Shown: positions 8,696-17,504 of the stretch, piece after piece
Layout: each line of letters begins with the position of its first letter
How positions within the stretch are numbered: the stretch's first letter is position 1
Assembly (NCBI RefSeq): GCF_000092905.1
Contig: NC_014098.1
Span: forward strand, 1,240,001-1,304,000
Direction: 5' to 3'
Length of the DNA stretch: 64,000 nucleotides
From: Kyrpidia tusciae DSM 2912
Lineage (GTDB): Bacteria; Bacillota; Bacilli; Kyrpidiales; Kyrpidiaceae
Made by a program: the position numbers and the translations under genes
The notes under the pieces: generated by a model
Told to the model about the DNA's origin: nothing
Seen by the model: the letters and a program-made list of their open reading frames with translations, nothing else
Databases searched by the model: none

Positions 8696-9088
8696 GTGAA
8701 GCCAGGCTTGAACGTGGGCCACCGGGAGACGATGTCCATTGTGGTGGCTTCCGACATGTGTCCGGCCTTTGGCGGCGTGCAGGTGCATCCCACCCTATCA
8801 ACCGTTTCCATGATCTACTACATGGAGTGGGTGGGCAGGCGGGTGATCCTGCCCTTTCTCGAAGAAGGGGAGGAAGGGGTGGGGGCGGCCATCAGTGTGG
8901 AACACCGCGCCCCCGCCCCGGTGGGGAAAGAGGTGACCTTTACGGCGGAGGCCGTGGAGGTGACGCCCAGGCGGGTCGTGTGCCGGGTGTGGGCCGAGCA
9001 TGATAAAGGCATCGTCGGCGAGGGAATGTTTCACCAGGCGATTCTGCCCCGGCAGAAGATCCTGGACCGCATTGCCAGTATGAAGTGA
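8696..9088 (+). CDS. FlK-like hotdog thioesterase
   Basis: A hotdog protein of about 130 residues. The stretch MEWVGRRVILPFLEEGEEGVG followed by ISVEHRAPAPVGKEVTFTAEAVEV resembles the fluoroacetyl-CoA thioesterase (FlK) family. The GTG at 8696 has AGGAAGGGG about 8 bases upstream and is preferred to an in-frame GTG at 8675. It ends the paaK-led unit, right before a terminator. A second thioesterase beside PaaI suggests removal of a toxic or stalled acyl-CoA, but the substrate is unknown. Confidence 0.75.
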   Translation: MKPGLNVGHRETMSIVVASDMCPAFGGVQVHPTLSTVSMIYYMEWVGRRVILPFLEEGEEGVGAAISVEHRAPAPVGKEVTFTAEAVEVTPRRVVCRVWAEHDKGIVGEGMFHQAILPRQKILDRIASMK

Positions 9089-9103
9089 AGACGGTGGAAA
9101 AGG

Positions 9104-9136
9104 GCGGGGGGCGCGAGAACGACCCCCTGCTTTTTT
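9104..9136 (+). terminator. Rho-independent terminator
   Basis: GCGGGGG-type stem at 9104-9111 pairs with CCCCCTGC at 9123-9130 across a 10-base loop and is followed by six T. It closes the paaK-led operon. Confidence 0.75.
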
Positions 9137-9178
9137 CTGGGTTTGCGGGGGTCGCGTGAACATTGGCAATGGCTCGTC

Positions 9179-9208
9179 TTGACATACACAGACCACAGTT
9201 TTTATAAT
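9179..9208 (+). promoter_or_regulatory. consensus sigma-A promoter of the thiolase-led operon
   Basis: TTGACA at 9179-9184 and TATAAT at 9203-9208, both perfect, with an 18-base spacer. A strong promoter of this kind usually needs a repressor, and an inverted repeat follows it. Confidence 0.8.
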
Positions 9209-9214
9209 TTCACA

Positions 9215-9233
9215 TTAGAAACCAGATATCTAA
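9215..9233 (+). promoter_or_regulatory. inverted repeat downstream of the thiolase promoter (candidate operator)
   Basis: TTAGA (9215-9219) and TCTAA (9229-9233) form a perfect inverted repeat with 9 bases between, covering the expected transcription start. It is unlike the paaA palindrome, so a different regulator, for example the IclR protein at the end of this operon, may act here. Confidence 0.45.
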
Positions 9234-9256
9234 ATATGAAACTCCGAGGTGGGAAC

Positions 9257-10459
9257 ATGCGAGAAGCGTGGATTGTGGGGGCAGTGAGGACGCCGGTGGG
9301 ACGGTACGGCGGTGCTCTTTCGTCCGTGCGGCCGGACGACCTGGCGGCGGTGGCCATCCGGGGGTTGGTGGAGAGAACGGGGGTACCGACCGAAGAGATC
9401 GAGGATGTCATTTTCGGCGACGCCAACCAGGCCGGGGAAGACAATCGGAATGTGGCCCGGATGGCGCTGCTGCTGGCCGGCCTGCCGGTGAGCGTGGCCG
9501 GAGCGACGGTGAATCGGTTGTGCGGCTCGGGCCTGGAAGCGGTGAATCAGGCTGCTCGGGCCATCCGGGTGGGTGAGGGGGATCTCATGATCGCCGGCGG
9601 GGTGGAGAGCATGTCCCGGGCTCCGCTGGTGATGGGCAAGCCGGATAAAGCGTTCCCCCGGGGCGATCGCACCGTTTATGATACCACCATCGGGTGGCGA
9701 TTCGTGAATCCGAAATTGGCGGCCATGTATCACCCGTATTCCATGGGGGAAACGGCGGAGAATGTCGCCGAGCGCTACGGGGTTTCCCGGGAAGACCAGG
9801 ACCGTTTTGCCTTGGAGAGTCAGCAGCGGGCGGCGGAGGCGATCCGGGAGGGGCGTTTTCAGGAAGAGATGGTCGCCGTTCCGGTGGAGACGAAAAAGGG
9901 CATCGTCTGGGTGGAACGGGATGAGCATCCCCGGCCGGATACCACGCTGGAAACCCTGGCAAAGTTGAAGCCCGCTTTTCGGGAAGAGGGCACGGTGACC
10001 GCGGGGAATTCTTCCGGAATTAACGATGGTGCGGCGGCGCTGCTCTTGGCGGCGCCGGAGAAGGCCCGGCAGTTGGGGCTCTCCCCCATGGCCCGGATCG
10101 TGACCTCGGCGGTGGCCGGGGTGGATCCGGCGGTGATGGGCATCGGGCCGATTCCAGCCGTGCGCAAAGCATTGAAGCGGGCGGGCCTCACCATCGAGGA
10201 CATCGACCTCATAGAGTTGAACGAAGCTTTCGCCGCCCAGGCGGTGGCCTGTATGCGGGAATTGAACATCCCCCGGGAGAAGCTCAATGTCAACGGCGGG
10301 TCGATCGCCATCGGCCATCCTCTTGGCAGCACCGGGGCCCGGCTGATGACCACCCTGCTGTACGAAATGAATCGCCGAAAAGCCCGATACGGTCTGGTGA
10401 CCATGTGCATCGGCGTGGGGCAGGGCATCGCCACCATCGTGGAACGGATCGAAGGTTGA
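9257..10459 (+). CDS. thiolase (acetyl-CoA acyltransferase, probable 3-oxoadipyl-CoA thiolase)
   Basis: Thiolase of 400 residues with the complete catalytic set: Cys89 in [11 protein letters not shown], His in [11 protein letters not shown] and the second Cys in TMCIGVGQG. Translation should start at ATG 9257, preceded by GAGGTGGGAA; the open frame upstream overlaps the promoter. With PaaH next to it, the expected reaction is the last step of the phenylacetate route, cleavage of 3-oxoadipyl-CoA to succinyl-CoA and acetyl-CoA (PaaJ role). Specificity cannot be read from the motifs. Confidence 0.88.
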   Translation: MREAWIVGAVRTPVGRYGGALSSVRPDDLAAVAIRGLVERTGVPTEEIEDVIFGDANQAGEDNRNVARMALLLAGLPVSVAGATVNRLCGSGLEAVNQAARAIRVGEGDLMIAGGVESMSRAPLVMGKPDKAFPRGDRTVYDTTIGWRFVNPKLAAMYHPYSMGETAENVAERYGVSREDQDRFALESQQRAAEAIREGRFQEEMVAVPVETKKGIVWVERDEHPRPDTTLETLAKLKPAFREEGTVTAGNSSGINDGAAALLLAAPEKARQLGLSPMARIVTSAVAGVDPAVMGIGPIPAVRKALKRAGLTIEDIDLIELNEAFAAQAVACMRELNIPREKLNVNGGSIAIGHPLGSTGARLMTTLLYEMNRRKARYGLVTMCIGVGQGIATIVERIEG

Positions 10460-10487
10460 TCGAAACCCTAGAAAGGAGACTGGCAAC

Positions 10488-11375
10488 GTGCGGGAAGTGA
10501 AGCGAATCGGTGTTGTGGGCACCGGGGTGATGGGACAAGGCATCGCCTACCAGGCGGCGGTGTCGGGGTTTGAAACCTGGATGTACGACGCCCGGCCGGA
10601 AGCCCTGGAAAAAGCCCTGGAACAGATTGCGGCTTTGGTGAAACGGCAGAAGGAGAAAGGCTTCCTCCGGGAGGAGCCCGGCGATGTGCTCGGGCGACTG
10701 CGGACCGCCTCATCCCTCGGGGAGCTCGGGGGATGCGATTTTGTCATCGAGGCGGTGACCGAAGACCTGGCCGTGAAACACCGTGTGTTTCGGGAGTTGG
10801 ACGGAGTGTGTGCGCCGGACGTGGTTTTGGCGACCAACACGTCGGCCAAAAGCATTACCGAGATCGCCGCCGCGGCGGCGATGCCGGAACGGGTGGTGGG
10901 CATGCATTTCTTTAACCCCGTTCATCGCATGGAACTGGTGGAGGTGGTGCGGGGGCTGGAGTCGGCCGAGTGGGCGGTGGAACAGACCGAGGTTGTCGGC
11001 CGCAGCCTGGGCAAGGAGACGATTCGGGTGCAGGAGCGCCCCGGATTCGCCACCAGCCGGATCAGCGCCTTGATCGGCAACGAGGCCTTCTACATGTTGA
11101 TGGAAGGGGTCAGTTCGGTGGAGGAGATCGACAAAGCCATCAAGCTGGGACTCCATTTTCCCATGGGGCCCTTTGAACTCGGCGACCTGGTGGGATGGGA
11201 CACGCGCCTCCATGTATTGGAATACCTCCATCAAACCCTGGGGGAAAAATTCCGCCCGTGTCCCCTTCTGGTCCAATATGTCCGGGCCGGCCGATTGGGC
11301 AAAAAGGTCGGCCGGGGGGTGTACGAGTACGACGAGCAAGGGCGCAGGATCCCCGGGTCGGCGTCCGGGCGGTGA
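10488..11375 (+). CDS. paaH: 3-hydroxyacyl-CoA dehydrogenase, PaaH-type
   Basis: NAD-dependent 3-hydroxyacyl-CoA dehydrogenase of 295 residues. The Rossmann motif GVVGTGVMGQGIA is at the N-terminus, NTSAKSITEIA and HFFNPVHRMELVEVV (with the catalytic His) follow, and a C-terminal dimerisation domain includes PMGPFELGDLVGWD. The GTG start at 10488 has AAAGGAG upstream. Located between thiolase and acyl-CoA dehydrogenase, it is expected to oxidise 3-hydroxyadipyl-CoA. Confidence 0.9.
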   Translation: MREVKRIGVVGTGVMGQGIAYQAAVSGFETWMYDARPEALEKALEQIAALVKRQKEKGFLREEPGDVLGRLRTASSLGELGGCDFVIEAVTEDLAVKHRVFRELDGVCAPDVVLATNTSAKSITEIAAAAAMPERVVGMHFFNPVHRMELVEVVRGLESAEWAVEQTEVVGRSLGKETIRVQERPGFATSRISALIGNEAFYMLMEGVSSVEEIDKAIKLGLHFPMGPFELGDLVGWDTRLHVLEYLHQTLGEKFRPCPLLVQYVRAGRLGKKVGRGVYEYDEQGRRIPGSASGR

Positions 11376-11520
11376 CCTCACCGCGAACATCTAGGCGCGG
11401 CGAGGATGTCGAGCCAGGTCGTGCCGGGCCCAGGGCGGGGAACCCGTGCCCGGCGGGACCGGTGATGGCGAATCGACGGTTCAAGGTCCCGAGAGAAGGA
11501 AACGAGCAGGGGGTGTCGCA

Positions 11521-12672
11521 GTGGATGTGCAGTTGTCAAAGGAGATCGAACAATTCAGGCAAGTGGTTCGGGAGTTTGTCAACGAGGTCGTGGAACCGGC
11601 GGCGGCCATCATCGAAGAAGAGGACCGCATCCCGGAAGAGCTGGTGCAGCAAGCCAAGCAGTTGGGTCTTTTTGGGTTGTCCATTCCCGAGGAGTACGGC
11701 GGCCTTGGTCTGAACATGACGGAAAAATGCGCGATCCTCGAGGAATTGGGCAAGACCCATAACGGGTTCACCAGCCTCATCGGGGCCCATACCGGGATCG
11801 GCAGCGTCGGTATTATCGAACTGGGCAATGAGGAGCAGCGCCGGCGATTCTTGCCGGCCATGGCGGCCGGGGATAAAATTGGGGCTTTCGCCCTCTCGGA
11901 ACCCGAAGCGGGTTCCAACGCCGCCAATTTGCGAACCGTGGCCGTCCGCAAGGGAGACCGCTACATTCTGAATGGTATGAAACATTTTATCACCAACGGA
12001 CCTGAAGCGGACGTGGTGACGGTCATGGCGGTGACAGATCCTTCTAAAGGGATCCGCGGGATCACATCCTTCTTGGTCGAGGCGGATTTTGCCGGATTTC
12101 GCAAAGGGCCGGCTGACCGCAAAATGGGTCTGCGGGGTTCCCACACCTGCCAACTGTTTTTTGAGGATTGCGAGGTGCCGGTGGAGAATCGGCTGGGCGA
12201 GGAAGGGGAAGGGTATGTCAATGCTTTGAAAATCCTCACGAACGGCCGGGCGTCTCTCGGGGCGAGGTGTCTAGGATCCTGTGAGAAACTGCTGGCGTTG
12301 TCCACCGAACATGCCCTACAGCGGGTGCAGTTCGGCAAACCGATTATCGAAAATCAGGCGGTGGCCCATATGCTCGCCGACATGGCCGTGGAGGTGGAAA
12401 CCCTGAAAAGCTTGTTGTACCGGGTGACCGCCATGGTGGACCGGGGGGAGAAGACGATCAAGGAGTCGGCCATTGTCAAGTTGTACGCCTCGGAGGCCTA
12501 CAACCGCATCGCCGACCGGGCGGTGCAGATTTTTGGCGGGATGGGGTACATGCGGGAGCTGCCCGTGGAACGGTTTTACCGCGATGCCCGGATCACCCGG
12601 ATCTACGAGGGGACGTCGGAGATTCAGCGCAACATTATCGCGGCGCAGTTGAAGCGCGAATACGGTGCGTAG
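11521..12672 (+). CDS. acyl-CoA dehydrogenase
   Basis: FAD-dependent acyl-CoA dehydrogenase of 383 residues from the GTG at 11521 (MDVQLSKEIEQF). It has the usual three-domain layout, the FALSEPEAGSNAANLRT substrate/FAD segment, FGGMGYMRELPVER and the catalytic Glu in IYEGTSEIQ. A 145-base gap after paaH contains no clear promoter. The protein is clearly related to the one at 45014 over its whole length, so these are paralogues in two different catabolic modules. The substrate could be adipyl-type or another acyl-CoA. Confidence 0.88.
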   Translation: MDVQLSKEIEQFRQVVREFVNEVVEPAAAIIEEEDRIPEELVQQAKQLGLFGLSIPEEYGGLGLNMTEKCAILEELGKTHNGFTSLIGAHTGIGSVGIIELGNEEQRRRFLPAMAAGDKIGAFALSEPEAGSNAANLRTVAVRKGDRYILNGMKHFITNGPEADVVTVMAVTDPSKGIRGITSFLVEADFAGFRKGPADRKMGLRGSHTCQLFFEDCEVPVENRLGEEGEGYVNALKILTNGRASLGARCLGSCEKLLALSTEHALQRVQFGKPIIENQAVAHMLADMAVEVETLKSLLYRVTAMVDRGEKTIKESAIVKLYASEAYNRIADRAVQIFGGMGYMRELPVERFYRDARITRIYEGTSEIQRNIIAAQLKREYGA

Positions 12673-12728
12673 GAATCAGCCAGTCTCTCGGAGAGCGTAA
12701 ACCGCTTTGCTGTCGCGTCTGTCAATAT

Positions 12729-12747
12729 TTGATAGAAGTTGATAGAA
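12729..12747 (+). promoter_or_regulatory. tandem 9-base direct repeat upstream of the IclR gene
   Basis: TTGATAGAA occurs at 12729-12737 and again at 12739-12747, one helical turn apart, about 30 bases before the IclR start. This phasing suits cooperative binding of a regulator, possibly autoregulation by the IclR protein, but no clear -35/-10 pair accompanies it. Confidence 0.35.
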
Positions 12748-12775
12748 AAAATGAAACAGACGAGGAGCAGTTAGG

Positions 12776-13546
12776 GTGGACGAAAAATATATCATCCCGT
12801 CGGTGGATCAGGCGGCGAAAATTCTGCAGCTTCTTAGCCGGGTTCAGCACCGGCACAAAACTTTTGGAGAGATTTGTGACACTCTCGGCATCCCGAAAAC
12901 GACCTGTTTACGACTGCTGCGGACCCTTTCCATGCACGGGCTGGTCTGGTACGATCAAAATCGGCACACGTACAGTTTGGGGCCGGCGCTTGTGGTCCTC
13001 GGGGCCCGGGCGGAGGAAGCGTTGGATTATCTGCAGCTGGCCCGGGACACCGTCTCCAGGATTGCGGAGGAGACGGGGCTCACCACGGTGGCGGCCCAGC
13101 GACTGCGGCGCAATCGCCTGACCTACGTGGCGAAGGCGGACAGTCACGGTGAGGTCCACGTGACCGTCTCCCTGGGACAACAGTTTCCCATCGACCGCGG
13201 CTCGTTCGGAAAATGTTTTTGTGCCTACATGGACGACGGTGAACTGAGGGATGTGGCCGCGGACCGGTACAGCCCGAAGTTCCTCGATGAGCTGGCCGAC
13301 ATTCGACGCCAAGGGTTTGCCGTGAGCCGGGAGGAGCAGGTGAAGGGCATCAACGGCGTGGCGGCTCCGGTGTTCGATTCCTCCGGTCAGGTGCTGCTCG
13401 CGGTGGCGTGTCTGGGGATCGCCCAGGAATTGACCACCGAGCGGATGAACGATTGTGCCGATGTGCTTGTGGAGCACACCCGGAGGTTGACTCGAGAGAT
13501 CGGGGGATCCGCTCCGGAGATGGATCCCGGCACCGCTGGAACTTGA
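12776..13546 (+). CDS. IclR family transcriptional regulator
   Basis: Protein of 256 residues with an N-terminal winged helix (about 8-65, including FGEICDTLGIPKTTCLRLL) and a C-terminal IclR effector domain containing the RNRLTYVAKAD and DRGSFGKCFCAY segments. IclR proteins typically sense aromatic or organic acids. The GTG start at 12776 is preceded by GAGGAG. It probably controls the adjacent thiolase-paaH-dehydrogenase unit or itself. The last residues are followed by a short terminator-like hairpin. Confidence 0.88.
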   Translation: MDEKYIIPSVDQAAKILQLLSRVQHRHKTFGEICDTLGIPKTTCLRLLRTLSMHGLVWYDQNRHTYSLGPALVVLGARAEEALDYLQLARDTVSRIAEETGLTTVAAQRLRRNRLTYVAKADSHGEVHVTVSLGQQFPIDRGSFGKCFCAYMDDGELRDVAADRYSPKFLDELADIRRQGFAVSREEQVKGINGVAAPVFDSSGQVLLAVACLGIAQELTTERMNDCADVLVEHTRRLTREIGGSAPEMDPGTAGT

Positions 13547-13548
13547 CC

Positions 13549-13571
13549 GGGTTCCGAAACCCCCTTTCTTT
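13549..13571 (+). terminator. possible terminator after the IclR gene
   Basis: GGGTT at 13549-13553 pairs with AACCC at 13558-13562 around a 4-base loop and is followed by a pyrimidine run containing T stretches. The stem is short. Confidence 0.4.
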
Positions 13572-13663
13572 CTGGGCTCAGTATGATATGTTATAAGGGA
13601 CAACGGCCGGCTCGTCCGCCTGGTGCAATCACGTCCAGGCAGCGGGCGAAGCCGTGGGCAGGG

Positions 13664-14683
13664 ATGAATATGGCGAAAAGGCGAAGAAAAAAAGGTAAAG
13701 CGACAAAGGTCTCTGGCAGGAAAGCGGCGTCTCTCCCTCGCATTGGACACCCCGAGGAGTTGCTGTGGGCGATTGAGCAGCGTTTCGCGGCGGTCGGGGA
13801 GGACGGTCTTCCCGACGGAGAGTTGTCAGCCTTTTTGGCTGACCTTGAAGAGTCTGTGGATGATCTGGAGATTCTTCCCAATACCCCTGTGGATGAAGCC
13901 CAGAAGATCATCTATCCCTATCTGCTTGAGACGGACCCGGTTGCGCGGGTTGAGGCTGCTCAGAGGGCGCTGCAGGTGTGTCCCGATTGTGCGGATGCCT
14001 ACGTGGTGTTAGGGGAAGAAGCCCAGAGCGACGACGAAAAGCTTCGTTTGTTCCAGCTCGGTGTCCAGGCCGGTGAGCGGGCTCTGGGCCAGGAGAAGTT
14101 TGAGCGTGATAAGGGGCGATTCTGGTCTGTGGTGAGGACCCGACCGTATATGCGGGCGAGAATCCACCTGGCCCGGGAGCTGGAGATTGTAGGACGGCCG
14201 GATGAAGCGATGGTTCATTACATGGACATGCTGGAGCTGGATCACGAGGACCACTTGGGGGCCCGTTTTCGCCTGTTGAGGCTGTTTATCGTGACGGACA
14301 AAGACAGGGAAGCATGGGGGCTTCTGAAAACGTACGACGAAGAGTCGTGCGCTTTCGTCTATGCAAAGCCCCTTCTGCGCTTTCGTCAGCGAGGGGATTC
14401 GGTTATTGCCCGGAGGGAACTCCGGGAAGCGATAGATTATAATTTTCTGGTGCCTCTTTTTCTGTTTGGAGCGGGTGAAGAAGACTTTCCCGCGTGGTTT
14501 CCTGAGGAATTACTCGTAGACATGGAAGAAGCGGAGGAGTACGTAGAAGAATTCTTGCCGTGTTGGGCACAGACCCCCGGAGCTTTGGAGTGGTTGGCGC
14601 AAACGGCCACCCCGGAGTTCCGTCGGCTAGCGAGCGACACCCCCGTGGCTCTTTTGCGGCGGGCACCGCGGCCGGGCGAGTGA
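13664..14683 (+). CDS. conserved hypothetical TPR-like protein
   Basis: Product of about 339 residues starting MNMAKRRRKKGKATK (ATG 13664; a second ATG at 13670 is also possible). After the very basic N-terminus it is acidic and helical. Segments such as RVEAAQRALQVCPDCADAY and the RTRPYMRARIHLARELEIVG region followed by GRPDEAMVHYMDMLELDHED look like tetratricopeptide repeats of the kind found in ST7/SEC-C-associated proteins. No enzyme motif or membrane segment is visible. Function unknown. It stands alone between the IclR gene and rsmE. Confidence 0.7.
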   Translation: MNMAKRRRKKGKATKVSGRKAASLPRIGHPEELLWAIEQRFAAVGEDGLPDGELSAFLADLEESVDDLEILPNTPVDEAQKIIYPYLLETDPVARVEAAQRALQVCPDCADAYVVLGEEAQSDDEKLRLFQLGVQAGERALGQEKFERDKGRFWSVVRTRPYMRARIHLARELEIVGRPDEAMVHYMDMLELDHEDHLGARFRLLRLFIVTDKDREAWGLLKTYDEESCAFVYAKPLLRFRQRGDSVIARRELREAIDYNFLVPLFLFGAGEEDFPAWFPEELLVDMEEAEEYVEEFLPCWAQTPGALEWLAQTATPEFRRLASDTPVALLRRAPRPGE

Positions 14684-14786
14684 GGATAAGAGCTGTGCGG
14701 GACCTGCCGAGGGGTGACGGCCATCGGCTGAGAACGCGGAGATCCCAGGCGCGGGTCGAATGCTCATAGGATAAGGAGGGAGGCGG

Positions 14787-15530
14787 GTGCAGCGATATCT
14801 CGTACCGCCTTCTTGTTTTGTTGGCGATACGGCCGTTCTCCGGGGCGAAGACGCGCACCACATTGCCCGGGTGATGCGCATGGTTCCGGGAGACCGGGTG
14901 GAGGTGGGGGACGGCTCGGGCACCGTGTGGACGGCTGTCATCGAGTCGGTGGGGGCCGGGGAAGTCCACCTGAGCCTGGAAGACTCTCTGGAAGAAGATG
15001 GGGAAGCTCGGCTGGAACTCGTGCTTCTGCAGGGTCTTCCGAAACATGATAAAATGGATCTTATCGTACAGAAGGCGACGGAGTTGGGCGTGGCCCGGGT
15101 GATTCCGGTGGCGGCGGCCCGGTCGGTGGTGCGGTATCAAGAGGACCAGGAAATTCGGAGGCTCCAGCGCTGGCGGCGCATTGCCAAAGAAGCGGCCGAG
15201 CAGGCCAAGCGTTCCCGCATACCGGAGATTGTGCAGCCGGTCTCCGCCGCTGAGGCATGGCGCTGGGCGGCCCAGGCGGACGTGGCCCTAATCTTCGATG
15301 AAAGCCGGCGGGGGCGGCCCCTGGCGACAGCCTTGGCCGGACACCCGGGCGTGGGGCGCATCTTCTTTGCGGTGGGGCCCGAGGGCGGTTGGGACCCCGG
15401 GGAAGTAGACGACGCGACCTCCCTGGGGGTGGAGCCGGTGCATCTCGGGCCGAGGATTCTGCGCACCGAGACGGCGGGGATCGCCGCCGCCGCGGCGATT
15501 TTGTATCATTATGGCGAATGGGGGAGATGA
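14787..15530 (+). CDS. rsmE: 16S rRNA (uracil1498-N3)-methyltransferase RsmE
   Basis: SPOUT-class RNA methyltransferase of 247 residues that methylates U1498 of 16S rRNA. It shows an N-terminal PUA-like part (HHIARVMRMVPGD), KHDKMDLIVQKATELGV, and the knotted C-terminus with FAVGPEGGWDPGEVD and LGPRILRTETAGIAA, which bind SAM. The GTG start at 14787 follows AAGGAGGGAGG. Its stop overlaps the start of mtaB, the usual Bacillota arrangement. Confidence 0.93.
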   Translation: MQRYLVPPSCFVGDTAVLRGEDAHHIARVMRMVPGDRVEVGDGSGTVWTAVIESVGAGEVHLSLEDSLEEDGEARLELVLLQGLPKHDKMDLIVQKATELGVARVIPVAAARSVVRYQEDQEIRRLQRWRRIAKEAAEQAKRSRIPEIVQPVSAAEAWRWAAQADVALIFDESRRGRPLATALAGHPGVGRIFFAVGPEGGWDPGEVDDATSLGVEPVHLGPRILRTETAGIAAAAAILYHYGEWGR

Positions 15531-16954
15531 AGGTGGTGAACCGGGTCGCTTTTCACACCCTGGGATGCAAAGTGAATGCCTACGACACCGAAGCGATCCG
15601 GCACCTGTTTCGCAATGCCGGATATGCCGAGGTCCCCTTCGAAGATGAAGCGGACGTGTATGTGATCAACACCTGTTCGGTGACCAACGTCGGCGACCGA
15701 AAGTCCCGCCAGATCATTCGCCGGGCTATCCGAAGAAGTCCGGAAGCCACTATCGTCGTGACCGGATGTTATGCCCAGGTGGCGCCGGGGGAAGTGGCGG
15801 CCATCCCCGGGGTGGATTTGGTGATGGGCAATGACAGACGGGGACAGATTGTCGAGTGGGTGGAGAAGGTGCGGGAGGAGCGCCGGCCCTACCAGGTGGT
15901 TGCCAATGTTCGTCGGGTCCGGGATTTTGAAGAACTCGACGTCCCGGCTTTTGCCGACCGAGCCCGGGCGACCTTAAAGATTCAAGACGGGTGCAACAAC
16001 TTTTGCTCCTTTTGCATCATTCCATTTTCAAGGGGGTTCGTCCGGAGCCGAAAGCCGGAAAATGTCCTCCACCAGGCCCGGCGCCTGGCCGAAGCGGGGT
16101 ACCGGGAGATCGTGCTCACCGGCATTCACACCGGGGGTTACGGGGCGGATTTGGAGGGCTACACCCTGGCGGATCTTCTGGTGGACCTGGAGCGCGAGTT
16201 GGAGGATTCTGTTCGCATCCGCATCAGTTCGATTGAAGCGAGCCAGATTGACGAACGCATGCTCGATGTGCTGCGACGCTCGAAGCAGATTTGCCGTCAT
16301 CTTCACATTCCTCTTCAGTCCGGCGATGACGAGGTCTTGCGGCGGATGAGGCGCAGATACACCGTGGCCGAGTACGCCGAGAAGATTCACCGGATTCGGG
16401 AGGTGCTCCCGGAGGTGGCGGTGACCACCGATGTTATTGTGGGATTCCCGGGGGAGACGAAGGAACAATTTGACAACACCCGGCGTTTGATTGAAGAACT
16501 GAAGTTCAGCCAGCTTCACGTGTTCCCGTATTCACCCCGGCGCGGCACCGCGGCGGCGCGCTATCCGAATCCAGTCCCCGCCGAGGTGAAAGAAGAACGG
16601 GTCCGGCAGTTGGTGCGTCTGTCAAAGGACCTGACCCTGGCTTATGCCTCGCGATTTGTGGGCAGGGTTCTGCCCGTGGTGGTGGAGAGTTCGGTTGAAG
16701 ATCGGCGGGCGGAGGATGGGAACATGCTTTTTACCGGCCATGCGGACAATTATCTGGAGATGGTTTTTGCGGCCGACCCGTCGATGGTGGGCCAACTGGT
16801 GGAGGTGCGCCTGGAAGATCCCGGGGCCGAGCGATCCTTCGGCTCCGTGGTCCGGCAGATCCGTTTCGCCCCGCAGGAGGATGAAGAACTTGTCCGGGCT
16901 GACCGGCGGGGTGAGACAACCGGAGGTATTTTTCCCATCGCCGTGGAAGGCTAG
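15527..16954 (+). CDS. mtaB: tRNA (N6-threonylcarbamoyladenosine37-C2)-methylthiotransferase MtaB
   Basis: Radical-SAM methylthiotransferase of about 475 residues that converts t6A37 to ms2t6A37 in tRNA. The N-terminal cluster ligands are Cys14, Cys50 and Cys81. The radical-SAM CxxxCxxC is Cys156, Cys160 and Cys163 in GCNNFCSFCIIPFSRG. A C-terminal TRAM-like region follows. The ATG at 15527 overlaps the rsmE stop by two bases; GTG codons at 15533 and 15536 are possible alternatives. Confidence 0.92.
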   Translation: MKVVNRVAFHTLGCKVNAYDTEAIRHLFRNAGYAEVPFEDEADVYVINTCSVTNVGDRKSRQIIRRAIRRSPEATIVVTGCYAQVAPGEVAAIPGVDLVMGNDRRGQIVEWVEKVREERRPYQVVANVRRVRDFEELDVPAFADRARATLKIQDGCNNFCSFCIIPFSRGFVRSRKPENVLHQARRLAEAGYREIVLTGIHTGGYGADLEGYTLADLLVDLERELEDSVRIRISSIEASQIDERMLDVLRRSKQICRHLHIPLQSGDDEVLRRMRRRYTVAEYAEKIHRIREVLPEVAVTTDVIVGFPGETKEQFDNTRRLIEELKFSQLHVFPYSPRRGTAAARYPNPVPAEVKEERVRQLVRLSKDLTLAYASRFVGRVLPVVVESSVEDRRAEDGNMLFTGHADNYLEMVFAADPSMVGQLVEVRLEDPGAERSFGSVVRQIRFAPQEDEELVRADRRGETTGGIFPIAVEG

Positions 16955-17056
16955 CGGGTTTCGGTCCATGGGGTTCGGGAGCGTCGAACCGTCCGGCGGG
17001 CCTGAGGCCGGAAGGCCGATGCCGAGAACCGGGATTCGCAGGAGGGGTGAGTAAAG

Positions 17057-17476
17057 ATGGAAATGGCCGCGGGGGGCGTGGTGGTTCGGCAGCGGAACGA
17101 GGCGTGGGAGATTCTGATCATCGATGACCGGTTTGGCCATGTCTCGCTGCCCAAGGGTCATCAGGACCCGGGGGAAACCCTGGAGCAAACGGCTCTGCGG
17201 GAGATCGAAGAAGAGACCGGGGTCCGGGGCGAAATCTTGGGAGCCATCGGCACAGTGAGATACTCTTACACCCGGCCGGATGGACAATCGGGGGAAAAAG
17301 AAGTGCACTATTACCTTGTAAAGGCGCGGTCCGAGGCGATTCGCCCCCAGGAGGAGGAGATCGCCGGGGCCCGGTGGGTGGAGGCCCAAGAGGCCCTGCG
17401 GCTGCAGCGGGAGAAGGGCTACCCCAACAATACCGCGATTTTTGAAGCGGCGCTTCGAAGCCTGAGCGACGCCTGA
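17057..17476 (+). CDS. Nudix hydrolase
   Basis: Small protein (139 residues) with a complete Nudix box beginning at Gly34: GHQDPGETLEQTALREIEEE followed by TGV, matching Gx5Ex7REuxEExGu. It should hydrolyse a nucleoside diphosphate linked to another moiety, in the cytoplasm; the substrate is not predictable. The ATG at 17057 follows GGAGGGGTGAG. It lies about 100 bases after mtaB and converges with the transporter gene on the minus strand. Confidence 0.9.
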   Translation: MEMAAGGVVVRQRNEAWEILIIDDRFGHVSLPKGHQDPGETLEQTALREIEEETGVRGEILGAIGTVRYSYTRPDGQSGEKEVHYYLVKARSEAIRPQEEEIAGARWVEAQEALRLQREKGYPNNTAIFEAALRSLSDA

Positions 17477-17504
17477 GGGTCCTGGGCGACGTTCGAGCGG
17501 CTTC

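Noticed and set aside
6905-8788. 627-codon open frame on the minus strand
   Set aside because: It lies antisense to the aldehyde dehydrogenase and parts of its neighbours, has no family resemblance and reflects GC-rich codon use of the real gene.
9230-10543. 437-codon open frame on the minus strand
   Set aside because: Complete overlap with a thiolase that has all catalytic motifs; His- and Pro-rich shadow protein.
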